Positions 7,469-13,624 of a stretch of 19,772 bases of DNA are shown piece after piece. Numbering within the stretch: the stretch's first letter is position 1; each line of letters starts with the position of its first letter. The notes under the pieces are model-generated. The model was not told the origin of the DNA. It saw only the letters and a program-made list of their open reading frames with translations, and did no database searches. Origin of the DNA: DATGFK01 sp040007395 (GTDB lineage Bacteria > Chloroflexota > Anaerolineae > Aggregatilineales > UBA2796); the NCBI GenBank assembly GCA_040007395.1, contig JBDTVG010000089.1:1-19772 (forward strand). The letters run 5' to 3'. Both the position numbers and the translations under genes were made by a program.

Positions 7469-7519
7469 AGTATATTGTCTTGGTTTACTGTATGACTTCT
7501 CGCACACATTGGATCAGGG
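7469..7519. repeat. Dispersed non-coding element, diverged copy 3
   Basis: CAGTATATTGTCTTGG, then TGTATGACTT and CATTGGATCA, follow the order of the core blocks of copies 1 and 2 with more changes. It lies between the protease gene and xisH remnant B. The similarity is by eye and weaker than that between copies 1 and 2. Confidence 0.4.
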
Positions 7520-7554
7520 TTGACGAGTAGCCATGAATAGGAACAAATGACCAC

Positions 7555-7623
7555 ATGCTCGCCAAAGATCGTTATCATGATACGGTAAGACATGCACTCA
7601 TTAAAGATGGGTGGAAAGGATAA
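7555..7623 (+). pseudogene. xisH remnant B: 22-codon N-terminal fragment
   Basis: The ATG at 7555 opens a frame reading MLAKDRYHDTVRHALIKDGW, then KG and TAA at 7621-7623. This closely follows the XisH N-terminus (M-x-A-K-D-x-Y-H-x-x-V-x-x-A-L-I-K-D-G-W), but the remaining hundred or so residues are absent. It ends 3 bases before the antitoxin start, and its last codons supply the GGTGGAAAGGA ribosome site for that gene. It may now serve only as a leader peptide. Confidence 0.75.
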
Positions 7624-7626
7624 ATA

Positions 7627-7854
7627 ATGACCCTGCAAGACATTGTACGTGAAGCAAGGGCGCTTTCGATAGATGAACGGCGCGAACTTATCAAGCTATT
7701 GGTTGATACACTTGCTGATCCTGAGATCGGTAAACTTCCGCAGACAAAACGCAGCCTTACAGAGCTTGCAGGACTTGGCGCGGAAATCTGGGAGGGGATC
7801 GACGCTCAGAAATATGTAGATCAGCTTCGCAGCGAATGGGATCATCGTCCGTGA
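7627..7854 (+). CDS. VapB-like antitoxin
   Basis: The product has 75 residues and starts at ATG 7627 behind AAAGGA. The N-terminal helices (LQDIVREARALSIDERRELIKLLVDTL) and the tail (ELAGLGAEIWEGIDAQKYVDQLRSEWDHRP) match small antitoxins paired with PIN toxins in cyanobacteria and Chloroflexota. The acidic, tryptophan-rich tail is the usual toxin-binding part. It overlaps the toxin gene directly downstream, as in type II modules, so translational coupling and autoregulation by the complex are expected. A truncated paralogue of its start lies at 6339. Confidence 0.85.
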   Translation: MTLQDIVREARALSIDERRELIKLLVDTLADPEIGKLPQTKRSLTELAGLGAEIWEGIDAQKYVDQLRSEWDHRP

Positions 7855-8309
7855 TCATTCGGGATGCTTTACAAAACATTACCCAGATCGGCATTGACAC
7901 TGCTCCGCTAATTTACTTCGTGGAAAAACATCCTGTCTATTTTGATCGGATAAAGACAGTTATTCAGCATATCACTCAGGGTTCAAGTGCTGGTGTCAGC
8001 GCTGCACTTACGTTAACAGAAGTGCTAACCCAACCAATAAAAATAGGTAGAACTGATCTCGTGAACGAATACGAGGATATATTGCTGAACAGCGCCGGAT
8101 TTCTTTTAGTAGCCACCGATGCAAAGATTGCGCGGGTTGCTGCCGAATTACGAGCGCGTTACAACCTCAAAACACCCGATGCGATCCAAGTTGCCACAGC
8201 GCTAGAGTCAGGTTGCCAAGCATTTTTAACAAACGATTTCGGTATCAAACGAGTGACGGAGTTGCGTATCCTCGTGCTAGACGATCTTGAACTAGATCCA
8301 CTTTCCTAG
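7836..8309 (+). CDS. PIN-domain toxin (VapC-like ribonuclease)
   Basis: The product has up to 157 residues. The PIN acidic residues are present: D21 in GIDTAPLIYFVE, E62 in TLTEVLTQP, D115 in LKTPDAIQVATAL and D134 in FLTNDFGI, so it should be an active Mg-dependent RNase. It is the toxin partner of the gene at 7627. Two starts are possible: ATG 7836, which overlaps the antitoxin by 19 bases, and GTG 7851, which overlaps its stop in a GTGA arrangement. Neither has a strong ribosome site; the second fits translational coupling well. Confidence 0.87.
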   Translation: MGSSSVIIRDALQNITQIGIDTAPLIYFVEKHPVYFDRIKTVIQHITQGSSAGVSAALTLTEVLTQPIKIGRTDLVNEYEDILLNSAGFLLVATDAKIARVAAELRARYNLKTPDAIQVATALESGCQAFLTNDFGIKRVTELRILVLDDLELDPLS

Positions 8310-8405
8310 AAAAGAAGGGATCGGAACCGATGAAACTGTCATCCTCAGCAAAAAAGTGATGGTAGCTATCGTATTGTTACCTTAAAACCAGCAAAGGAAT
8401 GAACC

Positions 8406-8534
8406 ATGAAACCGGAATTGTATTCGCGGGTCGTCGTGAACCGGGATTTGCCCGAAGAACATTTGCGTCGTGGGGATGTTGCCACAGTGGTTGAGTACTT
8501 GGAGCATCCAAACGGTGGCTCGATGCGCCGCTAA
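8406..8534 (+). CDS. Truncated DUF4926 protein
   Basis: The product has 42 residues and starts at ATG 8406 behind AAAGGA. It reads MKPELYSRVVVNRDLPEEHL, then RRGDVATVVEYLEHPNGG, the N-terminal half of DUF4926 proteins (about 70 residues). It ends early with SMRR and TAA where the family continues with a G-Y-x-x-E-x-F segment. Just before it, 8358-8402 reads DGSYRIVTLKPAKE and stop, which looks like the tail of another broken gene. It is probably decaying, though a small protein may still be made. Confidence 0.55.
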   Translation: MKPELYSRVVVNRDLPEEHLRRGDVATVVEYLEHPNGGSMRR

Positions 8535-8592
8535 TTACTTTCCAATCCCTTGATAACAGGGACAGCAATTGTAAAAATTCTTTGGTGATGCG

Positions 8593-8796
8593 ATGGTAAA
8601 ACAGTCACGCGAACGTGGGCTGTACAAGAAAATACTCTCAATCTATGAAATAGAAGCGTTGGCAAAGGATCATGCGGAAAGTGCCGTTTTTGTCACGAAC
8701 CGCAAGGGTGAACAGGTACTTGAGGCATGGTTGAAGGAATTTCGATTTAATCAGGCATGGCAAATGAGCGAGTGGGAAAACGACAATTTCGACTGA
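8593..8796 (+). CDS. Hypothetical small protein, 67 residues
   Basis: ATG 8593 is preceded by a weak GGTGA site. The sequence is hydrophilic, with an N-terminal basic helix (KQSRERGLYKKILSIYEIEA) and a second part (AVFVTNRKGEQVLEAWLKEF, ending in MSEWENDNFD). I recognise no family. Size, composition and overlap with the next small frame resemble a toxin-antitoxin type arrangement, but this is only contextual. Confidence 0.45.
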   Translation: MVKQSRERGLYKKILSIYEIEALAKDHAESAVFVTNRKGEQVLEAWLKEFRFNQAWQMSEWENDNFD

Positions 8797-8852
8797 GAGA
8801 CGAAGAAAAAGCGCTGTTTGAGAAAGCGCAACAAGCCACGGGCGATAGGTAG
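8757..8852 (+). CDS. Very short ORF resembling a ribbon-helix-helix antitoxin start
   Basis: The 31-codon frame overlaps the end of the previous gene by 40 bases in another frame. It reads MANERVGKRQFRLRDEEKAL, then FEKAQQATGDR. The basic strand followed by R-L-R-D-E-E-K-x-x-F-x-x-A resembles the start of DUF1778/CopG-type antitoxins, which would be about three times longer. It is either a truncated antitoxin or chance. Confidence 0.35.
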   Translation: MANERVGKRQFRLRDEEKALFEKAQQATGDR

Positions 8853-9155
8853 GAAGTGAAGCGGTCAGTCACAACCATTCCTTTCATCATTTTCAATCGT
8901 TGATTGATGACTTTGAGACGTGCTTGAACCATTCTGTTTCCCTACCCATTTCATGAACACTTTTCTCCCTGTAGGGTTAGGTATCTTCTAATTCCTTGAT
9001 CCATTAGGTTAAGAGCGCAAAGTTGCCGCTTGCTATTTGCCACATCGCCTGTCTGTCCTAACATCAAGCAGCTGAGGTTTATTCCTAGAACAGCACGACT
9101 CTGCCCTTATTTGTCCGTTTTTGATTTGCTTCATTTGCTTGATTTGCTTCATCAA
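8853..9155. other. Intergenic stretch without a recognisable gene
   Basis: About 300 bases between the accessory patch and the end of the FabL gene. A small hairpin TCAATC-GTT-GATTGA lies at 8893-8907. The minus-strand frame over 8747-8932 shows no known domain. Three copies of a 9-base unit (ATTTGCTT followed by C or G) lie in tandem at 9124-9150, just past the FabL stop codon. Nothing else stands out. Confidence 0.4.
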
Positions 9156-9932
9156 TTAGAAGCCTAACGTAAAGCCGCCATCGACTAGCAATACTTGCCC
9201 ACGAATCATAGCGGCATCGGGGGAACAGAGAAAGGCTACTACCGCTGCTACATCCTCGGCAGTGACCAACCGTCCGGCGGGTGTGCGGGTCTCGGCAAGG
9301 TCGAGTCGTGCGTCAGCCCATTCTTTCATAACCTCGAAGTGCTGCAACGCATCGGTATTGACGACTCCCGCAGAAACAGCATTAACTACTATATTCATGG
9401 GAGCCAGTTCGACGGCAAGGTAGCGGGTCAACGCTTCGAGGGCGGCTTTAGAAGCCCCCACCACCGCGTAATTAGGCAGTACACGCCCTGCACCGATGCT
9501 TGTCAAATTGATGATGGCTCCGCCGCCTCGCGCTTGCATCATGGGAGCTGCGTATTGTGCGGCAAATAACGCCGCCCGCGCATTGATGTTCATTGTCCAG
9601 TCCCAACCCTTGATGCGCTGTTCCATGACCGGGCGGTTATAGCCCGATGCAGCGTTATTGATCAGAATATCAAGGCCGTCAAAAGTCGCCTGAACTCGCG
9701 CAAAAAGCTGCTTGAGATCGCCATCATCGCTCACATCAGCTTTGACCAGCAACACCTTGCCGCCCAGCGCACGGATTTCGTCGGCAGTCTGTTCGGCGGG
9801 CGCACGATTGCGAAAGAAGTTGATCACCACGTCGGCTCCTTCCGTCGCCAGCCGATTCGCAATGGCTTTGCCGATCCCCCGCCCGCTGCCTGTGACCAGT
9901 GCGACCTTTCCAGTGAAACGACCTTCGCTCAA
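9156..9932 (-). CDS. fabL: Enoyl-ACP reductase FabL-like (SDR family)
   Basis: A short-chain dehydrogenase of 258 residues: NADP-binding TGSGRGIG at 14-21, NNAASG at about 92-97, and Y155-x6-K162 in NYAVVGASKAAL. The Tyr-x6-Lys spacing and the block PVMEQ...WDWTMNINARA are characteristic of FabL (enoyl-ACP reductase III), rather than the Tyr-x3-Lys of FabG. It would reduce the trans-2-enoyl-ACP double bond in fatty acid elongation. The C-terminus (AAMIRGQVLLVDGGFTLGF) is complete. Its ATG overlaps the stop of the DUF309 gene by 4 bases (ATGA), so it is translated as the last gene of that operon. Another SDR substrate cannot be excluded. Confidence 0.85.
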   Translation of the reverse strand: MSEGRFTGKVALVTGSGRGIGKAIANRLATEGADVVINFFRNRAPAEQTADEIRALGGKVLLVKADVSDDGDLKQLFARVQATFDGLDILINNAASGYNRPVMEQRIKGWDWTMNINARAALFAAQYAAPMMQARGGGAIINLTSIGAGRVLPNYAVVGASKAALEALTRYLAVELAPMNIVVNAVSAGVVNTDALQHFEVMKEWADARLDLAETRTPAGRLVTAEDVAAVVAFLCSPDAAMIRGQVLLVDGGFTLGF

Positions 9933-10693
9933 GGCGATGTGCCTTCGTAGTGTATGGGCTTGAGTAGGGATAGATCGAACTCCTTGATCCGTTCCGGGCC
10001 AAGCGCTTCGAGATGGGCGTGAGCGGCGAGTGCATCAGCGCGAAGCTGTGCCACATCGATTCCCTGACAATGATCAGGCAGCGGCGCGAACCACTGTACC
10101 ATCCGCAGAAACATTTTCTCAGCGCCCCGATAGTTACCACGCTGAATTTGGTAGTAGGCAATGCCCACTTGCAGGATCGCTCGATACACTTCGCGGACAG
10201 GACCCGCTTCCTGATTCCAAGCAGCTTCGAGCGTTTCGTGGCACTCGAAGTATTCCTGAGCATTGAACTCATGTAACCCTTTGAGTACCAGCGGAGGCAG
10301 CAGTTCGACACACTGATCGTTTAATTGCTCAGCCTGATCGGACTTCCGCATATTGTCGAAAATGGCGGCGGGCAATGCTGCTGCGAATTCATCAGGAGTA
10401 TAGATCCTGTCCGCATGGGCGGCTTCCGCACGAACACGCGCTGCATCATCGGCGGCGATGGCAACGACAGGAATACGGCGTGTCGCTGGATCGGAATGGA
10501 CAGCAGGCAACCACGGCGCTGGAGCGTCCAACTCGACCACAATGAGTGCTGGGTAGAGTTTGGCAACCTGCGCGATGATAGGCTGGTGATCACTGGCCCC
10601 GCCCGCCATGAAATCCAGTGTCCACCGAATATCCACCTGAGCAGCATAGGCAGCGATAGCTTCACCCAGCGTCGCGGTATGTACCAGAATCAA
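9929..10693 (-). CDS. DUF309 protein with N-terminal pseudo-receiver domain
   Basis: The first 110 residues have the rhythm of a response-regulator receiver (ILVHTA..., YPALIVVELDAP, RRIPVVAIAADD, ADRIYTPDEF) but lack the acidic pocket. Glu54 sits where the phospho-acceptor Asp would be, and the conserved Lys is missing. Residues 130-200 are DUF309, with the signature FNAQEYFECHETLEAAW and AYYQIQRGNYRGA. The biochemical role of DUF309 is not known to me. The start is TTG 10693; no ATG is available near the fold boundary, and an AAGGA lies rather far upstream. The gene is about 55 bases after the second response regulator and overlaps fabL, suggesting one operon. Confidence 0.8.
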   Translation of the reverse strand: MILVHTATLGEAIAAYAAQVDIRWTLDFMAGGASDHQPIIAQVAKLYPALIVVELDAPAPWLPAVHSDPATRRIPVVAIAADDAARVRAEAAHADRIYTPDEFAAALPAAIFDNMRKSDQAEQLNDQCVELLPPLVLKGLHEFNAQEYFECHETLEAAWNQEAGPVREVYRAILQVGIAYYQIQRGNYRGAEKMFLRMVQWFAPLPDHCQGIDVAQLRADALAAHAHLEALGPERIKEFDLSLLKPIHYEGTSP

Positions 10694-10748
10694 AATTAAC
10701 GAAGCGATGGATCGTTCCTTTTGATCAACCGATAATCATTCAAGCAGA

Positions 10749-11156
10749 TTATCCATTGTTTACCTTGATACTGCTACTGTCCGGTTGATTTACAGGCGCA
10801 AGTCGCAGCACAAGGGCAAGAAATTCTGCCGGATCAAAAGGCTTCCTTACAAAAGCAACACAACCGAACCGTTCAGCGATCATCTCGTCGATCTGACCTG
10901 TGCGAGCCGTCACCGCAACGATCGGTGGTGCTTTTTCTCTACCAAGCTGACGTTTCAAGGTCAAGATGAGATTTCGCCCGTCAATGTCTGGCAAATTGAA
11001 ATCGAGTAGGATGAGATCGGGTCGGTGCGCTTTAGCAGCGGGTGCAGCATCGAGTCCTTTTACAACGTGATGTATCTCAAAGCCAGCAGGCTCCAGAATG
11101 CGGATGACGAGATCCGCATTATCTTGATTATCTTCAACGAGCAAGATGTAAGGCAT
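10749..11156 (-). CDS. Single-domain response regulator 2
   Basis: A CheY-like receiver of 135 residues with no output domain. Acid pocket LLVEDN (E8, D9), phospho-acceptor D52 in LILLDFNLPDIDG, T83 in IVAVTA and K105 in FVRKPF are all present, so it should be phosphorylated. The start at 11156 is used because AAGAAGGA lies immediately upstream and the receiver fold begins at once; the open frame reaches back to 11216, overlapping the preceding gene. It lies 22 bases after response regulator 1. Confidence 0.92.
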   Translation of the reverse strand: MPYILLVEDNQDNADLVIRILEPAGFEIHHVVKGLDAAPAAKAHRPDLILLDFNLPDIDGRNLILTLKRQLGREKAPPIVAVTARTGQIDEMIAERFGCVAFVRKPFDPAEFLALVLRLAPVNQPDSSSIKVNNG

Positions 11157-11178
11157 GGTGTCCTTCTTAATAATTTGG

Positions 11179-11544
11179 TTAGATGGGCGAGGTAAATTGA
11201 GTGAGTATGTCCGCAAGTGCGGTCATGAGAAACGGTTTCGTCAATATGGCAGCAAACCCTGCCTCGGCACAGGCAACCTTATCCTGCGGACTATTAAGTG
11301 CGGTCACCGCGATAACTTGGCCGGTATAGCCCTGTTCCCGCAGCAATTGCGGTAACTCATAACCGGCACGCTGGTTGTTGATCAGAATATCCACCATGAC
11401 AAACCCGAAAGCTTCCGAATCAGACAGGTATTCGTAAGTGTCTTCTAACGTGGGCGCAATCACAAGATCATGGGGAGTAGTCTCGACATAGCGTTGGACA
11501 AGTTTGGCATCGTTAGGGTTATCTTCGATGTAGAGGATGCGCAT
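11179..11544 (-). CDS. Single-domain response regulator 1
   Basis: A receiver of 121 residues with intact residues: YIEDN (E7, D8), D52 in FVMVDILI, T81 in VIAVTAL and K103 in LTKPF. No output domain follows, so it probably acts in a phosphorelay or by protein contact. It starts 18 bases after the stop of the histidine kinase gene, with GGAAAACC upstream. With the next receiver it gives two free phosphate acceptors beside a kinase whose own receiver has lost the acceptor. Confidence 0.92.
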   Translation of the reverse strand: MRILYIEDNPNDAKLVQRYVETTPHDLVIAPTLEDTYEYLSDSEAFGFVMVDILINNQRAGYELPQLLREQGYTGQVIAVTALNSPQDKVACAEAGFAAILTKPFLMTALADILTQFTSPI

Positions 11545-11562
11545 GGCTTTTGGGTTTTCCTT

Positions 11563-13530
11563 TTAGGATAGCTTGGCTTTTTCGAATAGGTGGGTAATGC
11601 TGGTCAAGAGTGCTTCACCGTTGACTGGTTTAGACAGGAAAGTGAAGCCCAATTTTTCAGCCTGACTCTGGTACGATGGATCGCCCAGTAAAATGACGGG
11701 AATTTCGGCGGTATCAGGCTGGCTCTTGAGCGTTTCAAGAACTTCCCAAATATCGACACTGGGCAAGGGAACACTGGAAACAATGGCATCGGGCAGAACC
11801 CCTTGCACGAGAGCGATAAGTTGGGTGCCATCTGACGTTTCGACCACAATCTGATTGGCATTTTCAAGCGTTTGTCGCAGCATGACACGAAGGTCGCTGT
11901 TACCTTCCGCTATTACAATCTGCCGAATCGCAGTTTCATCAAAATCGCTGTGGTTCAACAGCTTGACACTGCTCTCTGGCTCCGGAGTGACGAGCGTGCT
12001 TGTCGCCATTTGTTCAGGAGTAGCACACATTAGTTCAAAGGCAAAGGTGCTGCCCTGCCCAAGTATGCTGGTCACGGTTAGTTGAGTATTGTGCATGTGG
12101 CAAAGACGTTGGCTAATATCCAATCCTAGACCTGTTCCGGTGTGTTTCCCCTCGGCATTGTTTTTGATCTGTTCGTACCGATCAAAGATCGTACTCAGGG
12201 CATGTCCGGGTATTCCGACCCCGGTATCAATGACGGCAATATGAACCTGATTACCCTGCCGTTTTGCCGAGAGGGTGATACGGCCTGAATCGGTGAACTT
12301 GATGGCATTCGACATTAGGTTCAGCAAAATCTGGCGGACACGCAGCGGATCGCCCCAGACAATAGGCAAATCGTCGGGGAAATCTGGCGTAATCTGGAGA
12401 GGTTTATCCTTGACAAGACCAAGCGATGTCGCGATAACCCCACGAAATAGTTCGCTGAGGTTGACAGGCTGCAAATCTAGTGTCAGTTTTTCGGCTTCGA
12501 TCTTGCTCAAGTCCAGAATGTCGTTGATCAACCCAAGTAGATACTTCCCATTATCCTGAATCAACTGCAAATCATCGTGGAAGATGGAAGGCAATGTCTG
12601 ATTCTTATACATCTGTGGCATGGTGAGCATCGAACTGGCATACCCAATGACCATATTGAGGGGTGTTCGCAGTTCATGACTCATATTGGAGAGGAACACA
12701 GACTTGGTGTTACTGGCGGATTCGGCAACCTGACGGGCCACTACAAGTTCTTGGGTACGGTCTTGGACACGTTGTTCCAGCGTCCCCACGAACGCTTGCA
12801 GTCGCCCAATCATCGAGTTAACCCCATGTTGCAATACACCAATCTCATCCACTGCAATTGGCTCGCCGATTCTCGCCGTCAGGTCGCCGTTCTCGGCTTG
12901 CTTTAAGACAGCTAGCAATCCACGAAGTTTCGAGAACACCATGAAATTGAAAGTCACATAAAGGATAACGAAGGTTAGCACTACCGTCCCGACAGAGCCA
13001 AGCAAAAAGAGGCGAATCAGCCCCGACTTTTGCGCTTGTGCAGAGGTGGTACTCGCTTCGACATAGACATAGAAGCGCAGGGTGCGTTTATCCGTACCGA
13101 AAAGTGGCGAGATACTGATATATTTCTGGTCACGTTCGGTAATACTGGTTGTGGTGATGTCGGGTTTGAGAAGCGAGGTATCGATGTCGGCAATATCTGC
13201 GACGTTTTTGCCAAGAAGTGCTGGGTTGAGTGCATAGAAGATATTTTGGTTAGTCCCGACGACCAAGCCATTGATAAGTTCTTCGCCGACTAGATCGTGC
13301 ATTGTTTTGTCGTCGGCAATCGAATCGAACTTAAGCAAGCCCGCTTGCATAAGCTTGCCGGGGAGCTGCACCTGTCCTGTAATGCGGCGGTCAATTTCGC
13401 TGCTGAAATTGTTTACGTAAAGGATACCAGTCAGCACCAATACGAAAATCTCAGCAAAAACAATCGCGCTGCCAATTTTGAAGGCTAGACTGCGCCCCAC
13501 ACGACTGATGATGTTTGTAGTGTTATTCAA
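11563..13530 (-). CDS. Membrane hybrid histidine kinase with degenerate receiver
   Basis: The product has 655 residues and starts at TTG 13530 with AAAGGA upstream. Membrane helices at about 17-40 and 171-197 enclose an extracytoplasmic sensor of about 130 residues. A HAMP linker lies at about 198-255 and a coiled segment follows. HisKA has H285 in MSHELRTPLNMVIGYA. The ATPase domain keeps the N box (N404, N408), DTGVGI (435-440) and GTGLGL (465-470). Residues 536-650 fold like a receiver, but the acceptor position is Ser (about 586, in DAIVSSVPLP) and the acidic pocket is reduced to AEGNSD; only the Lys (KPV, K634) remains. It should autophosphorylate and pass phosphate to other receivers. 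A substrate-binding protein gene lies just upstream. Confidence 0.9.
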   Translation of the reverse strand: MNNTTNIISRVGRSLAFKIGSAIVFAEIFVLVLTGILYVNNFSSEIDRRITGQVQLPGKLMQAGLLKFDSIADDKTMHDLVGEELINGLVVGTNQNIFYALNPALLGKNVADIADIDTSLLKPDITTTSITERDQKYISISPLFGTDKRTLRFYVYVEASTTSAQAQKSGLIRLFLLGSVGTVVLTFVILYVTFNFMVFSKLRGLLAVLKQAENGDLTARIGEPIAVDEIGVLQHGVNSMIGRLQAFVGTLEQRVQDRTQELVVARQVAESASNTKSVFLSNMSHELRTPLNMVIGYASSMLTMPQMYKNQTLPSIFHDDLQLIQDNGKYLLGLINDILDLSKIEAEKLTLDLQPVNLSELFRGVIATSLGLVKDKPLQITPDFPDDLPIVWGDPLRVRQILLNLMSNAIKFTDSGRITLSAKRQGNQVHIAVIDTGVGIPGHALSTIFDRYEQIKNNAEGKHTGTGLGLDISQRLCHMHNTQLTVTSILGQGSTFAFELMCATPEQMATSTLVTPEPESSVKLLNHSDFDETAIRQIVIAEGNSDLRVMLRQTLENANQIVVETSDGTQLIALVQGVLPDAIVSSVPLPSVDIWEVLETLKSQPDTAEIPVILLGDPSYQSQAEKLGFTFLSKPVNGEALLTSITHLFEKAKLS

Positions 13531-13573
13531 AATTCAGCGTCCTTTGCATATCCCAACGAGTTTTCAGTGATAT

Positions 13574-13611
13574 GGGTTGAGGAACACAGTAAATCCTGTC
13601 CTCCTCAACCC
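13574..13611. terminator. Strong hairpin between SBP and kinase genes
   Basis: GGGTTGAGGA (13574-13583) pairs perfectly with TCCTCAACCC (13602-13611), and ACAG / CTGT extend the stem inside the loop. It starts 13 bases past the SBP stop codon on the minus strand. No T-run follows, so it may only weaken read-through or protect the SBP message, allowing more SBP than kinase. Confidence 0.6.
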
Positions 13612-13624
13612 TGCTGTACAGCGC

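Noticed and set aside
5856..7519. The dispersed element as a CRISPR repeat or integrase attachment site
   Set aside because: Copies are 600 to 1000 bases apart, imperfect, and no cas or integrase gene is present.
7555..7623. Annotating a functional XisH
   Set aside because: Only about 20 of the expected 130 or more residues are present, and no xisI follows.
8747..8932. 61-codon minus-strand frame over the small overlapping genes
   Set aside because: A plausible-looking start (MVQARLKVINQ), but the rest has no domain character and overlaps two plus-strand frames.
9124..9150. Tandem 9-base units as a possible CRISPR or iteron array
   Set aside because: Only three units, no spacers, AT-rich simple repeat; no replication genes nearby.
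9156..9932. Calling the reductase FabG (3-oxoacyl-ACP reductase)
   Set aside because: The Tyr-x6-Lys spacing and the WDWTMNINA block point to FabL instead.
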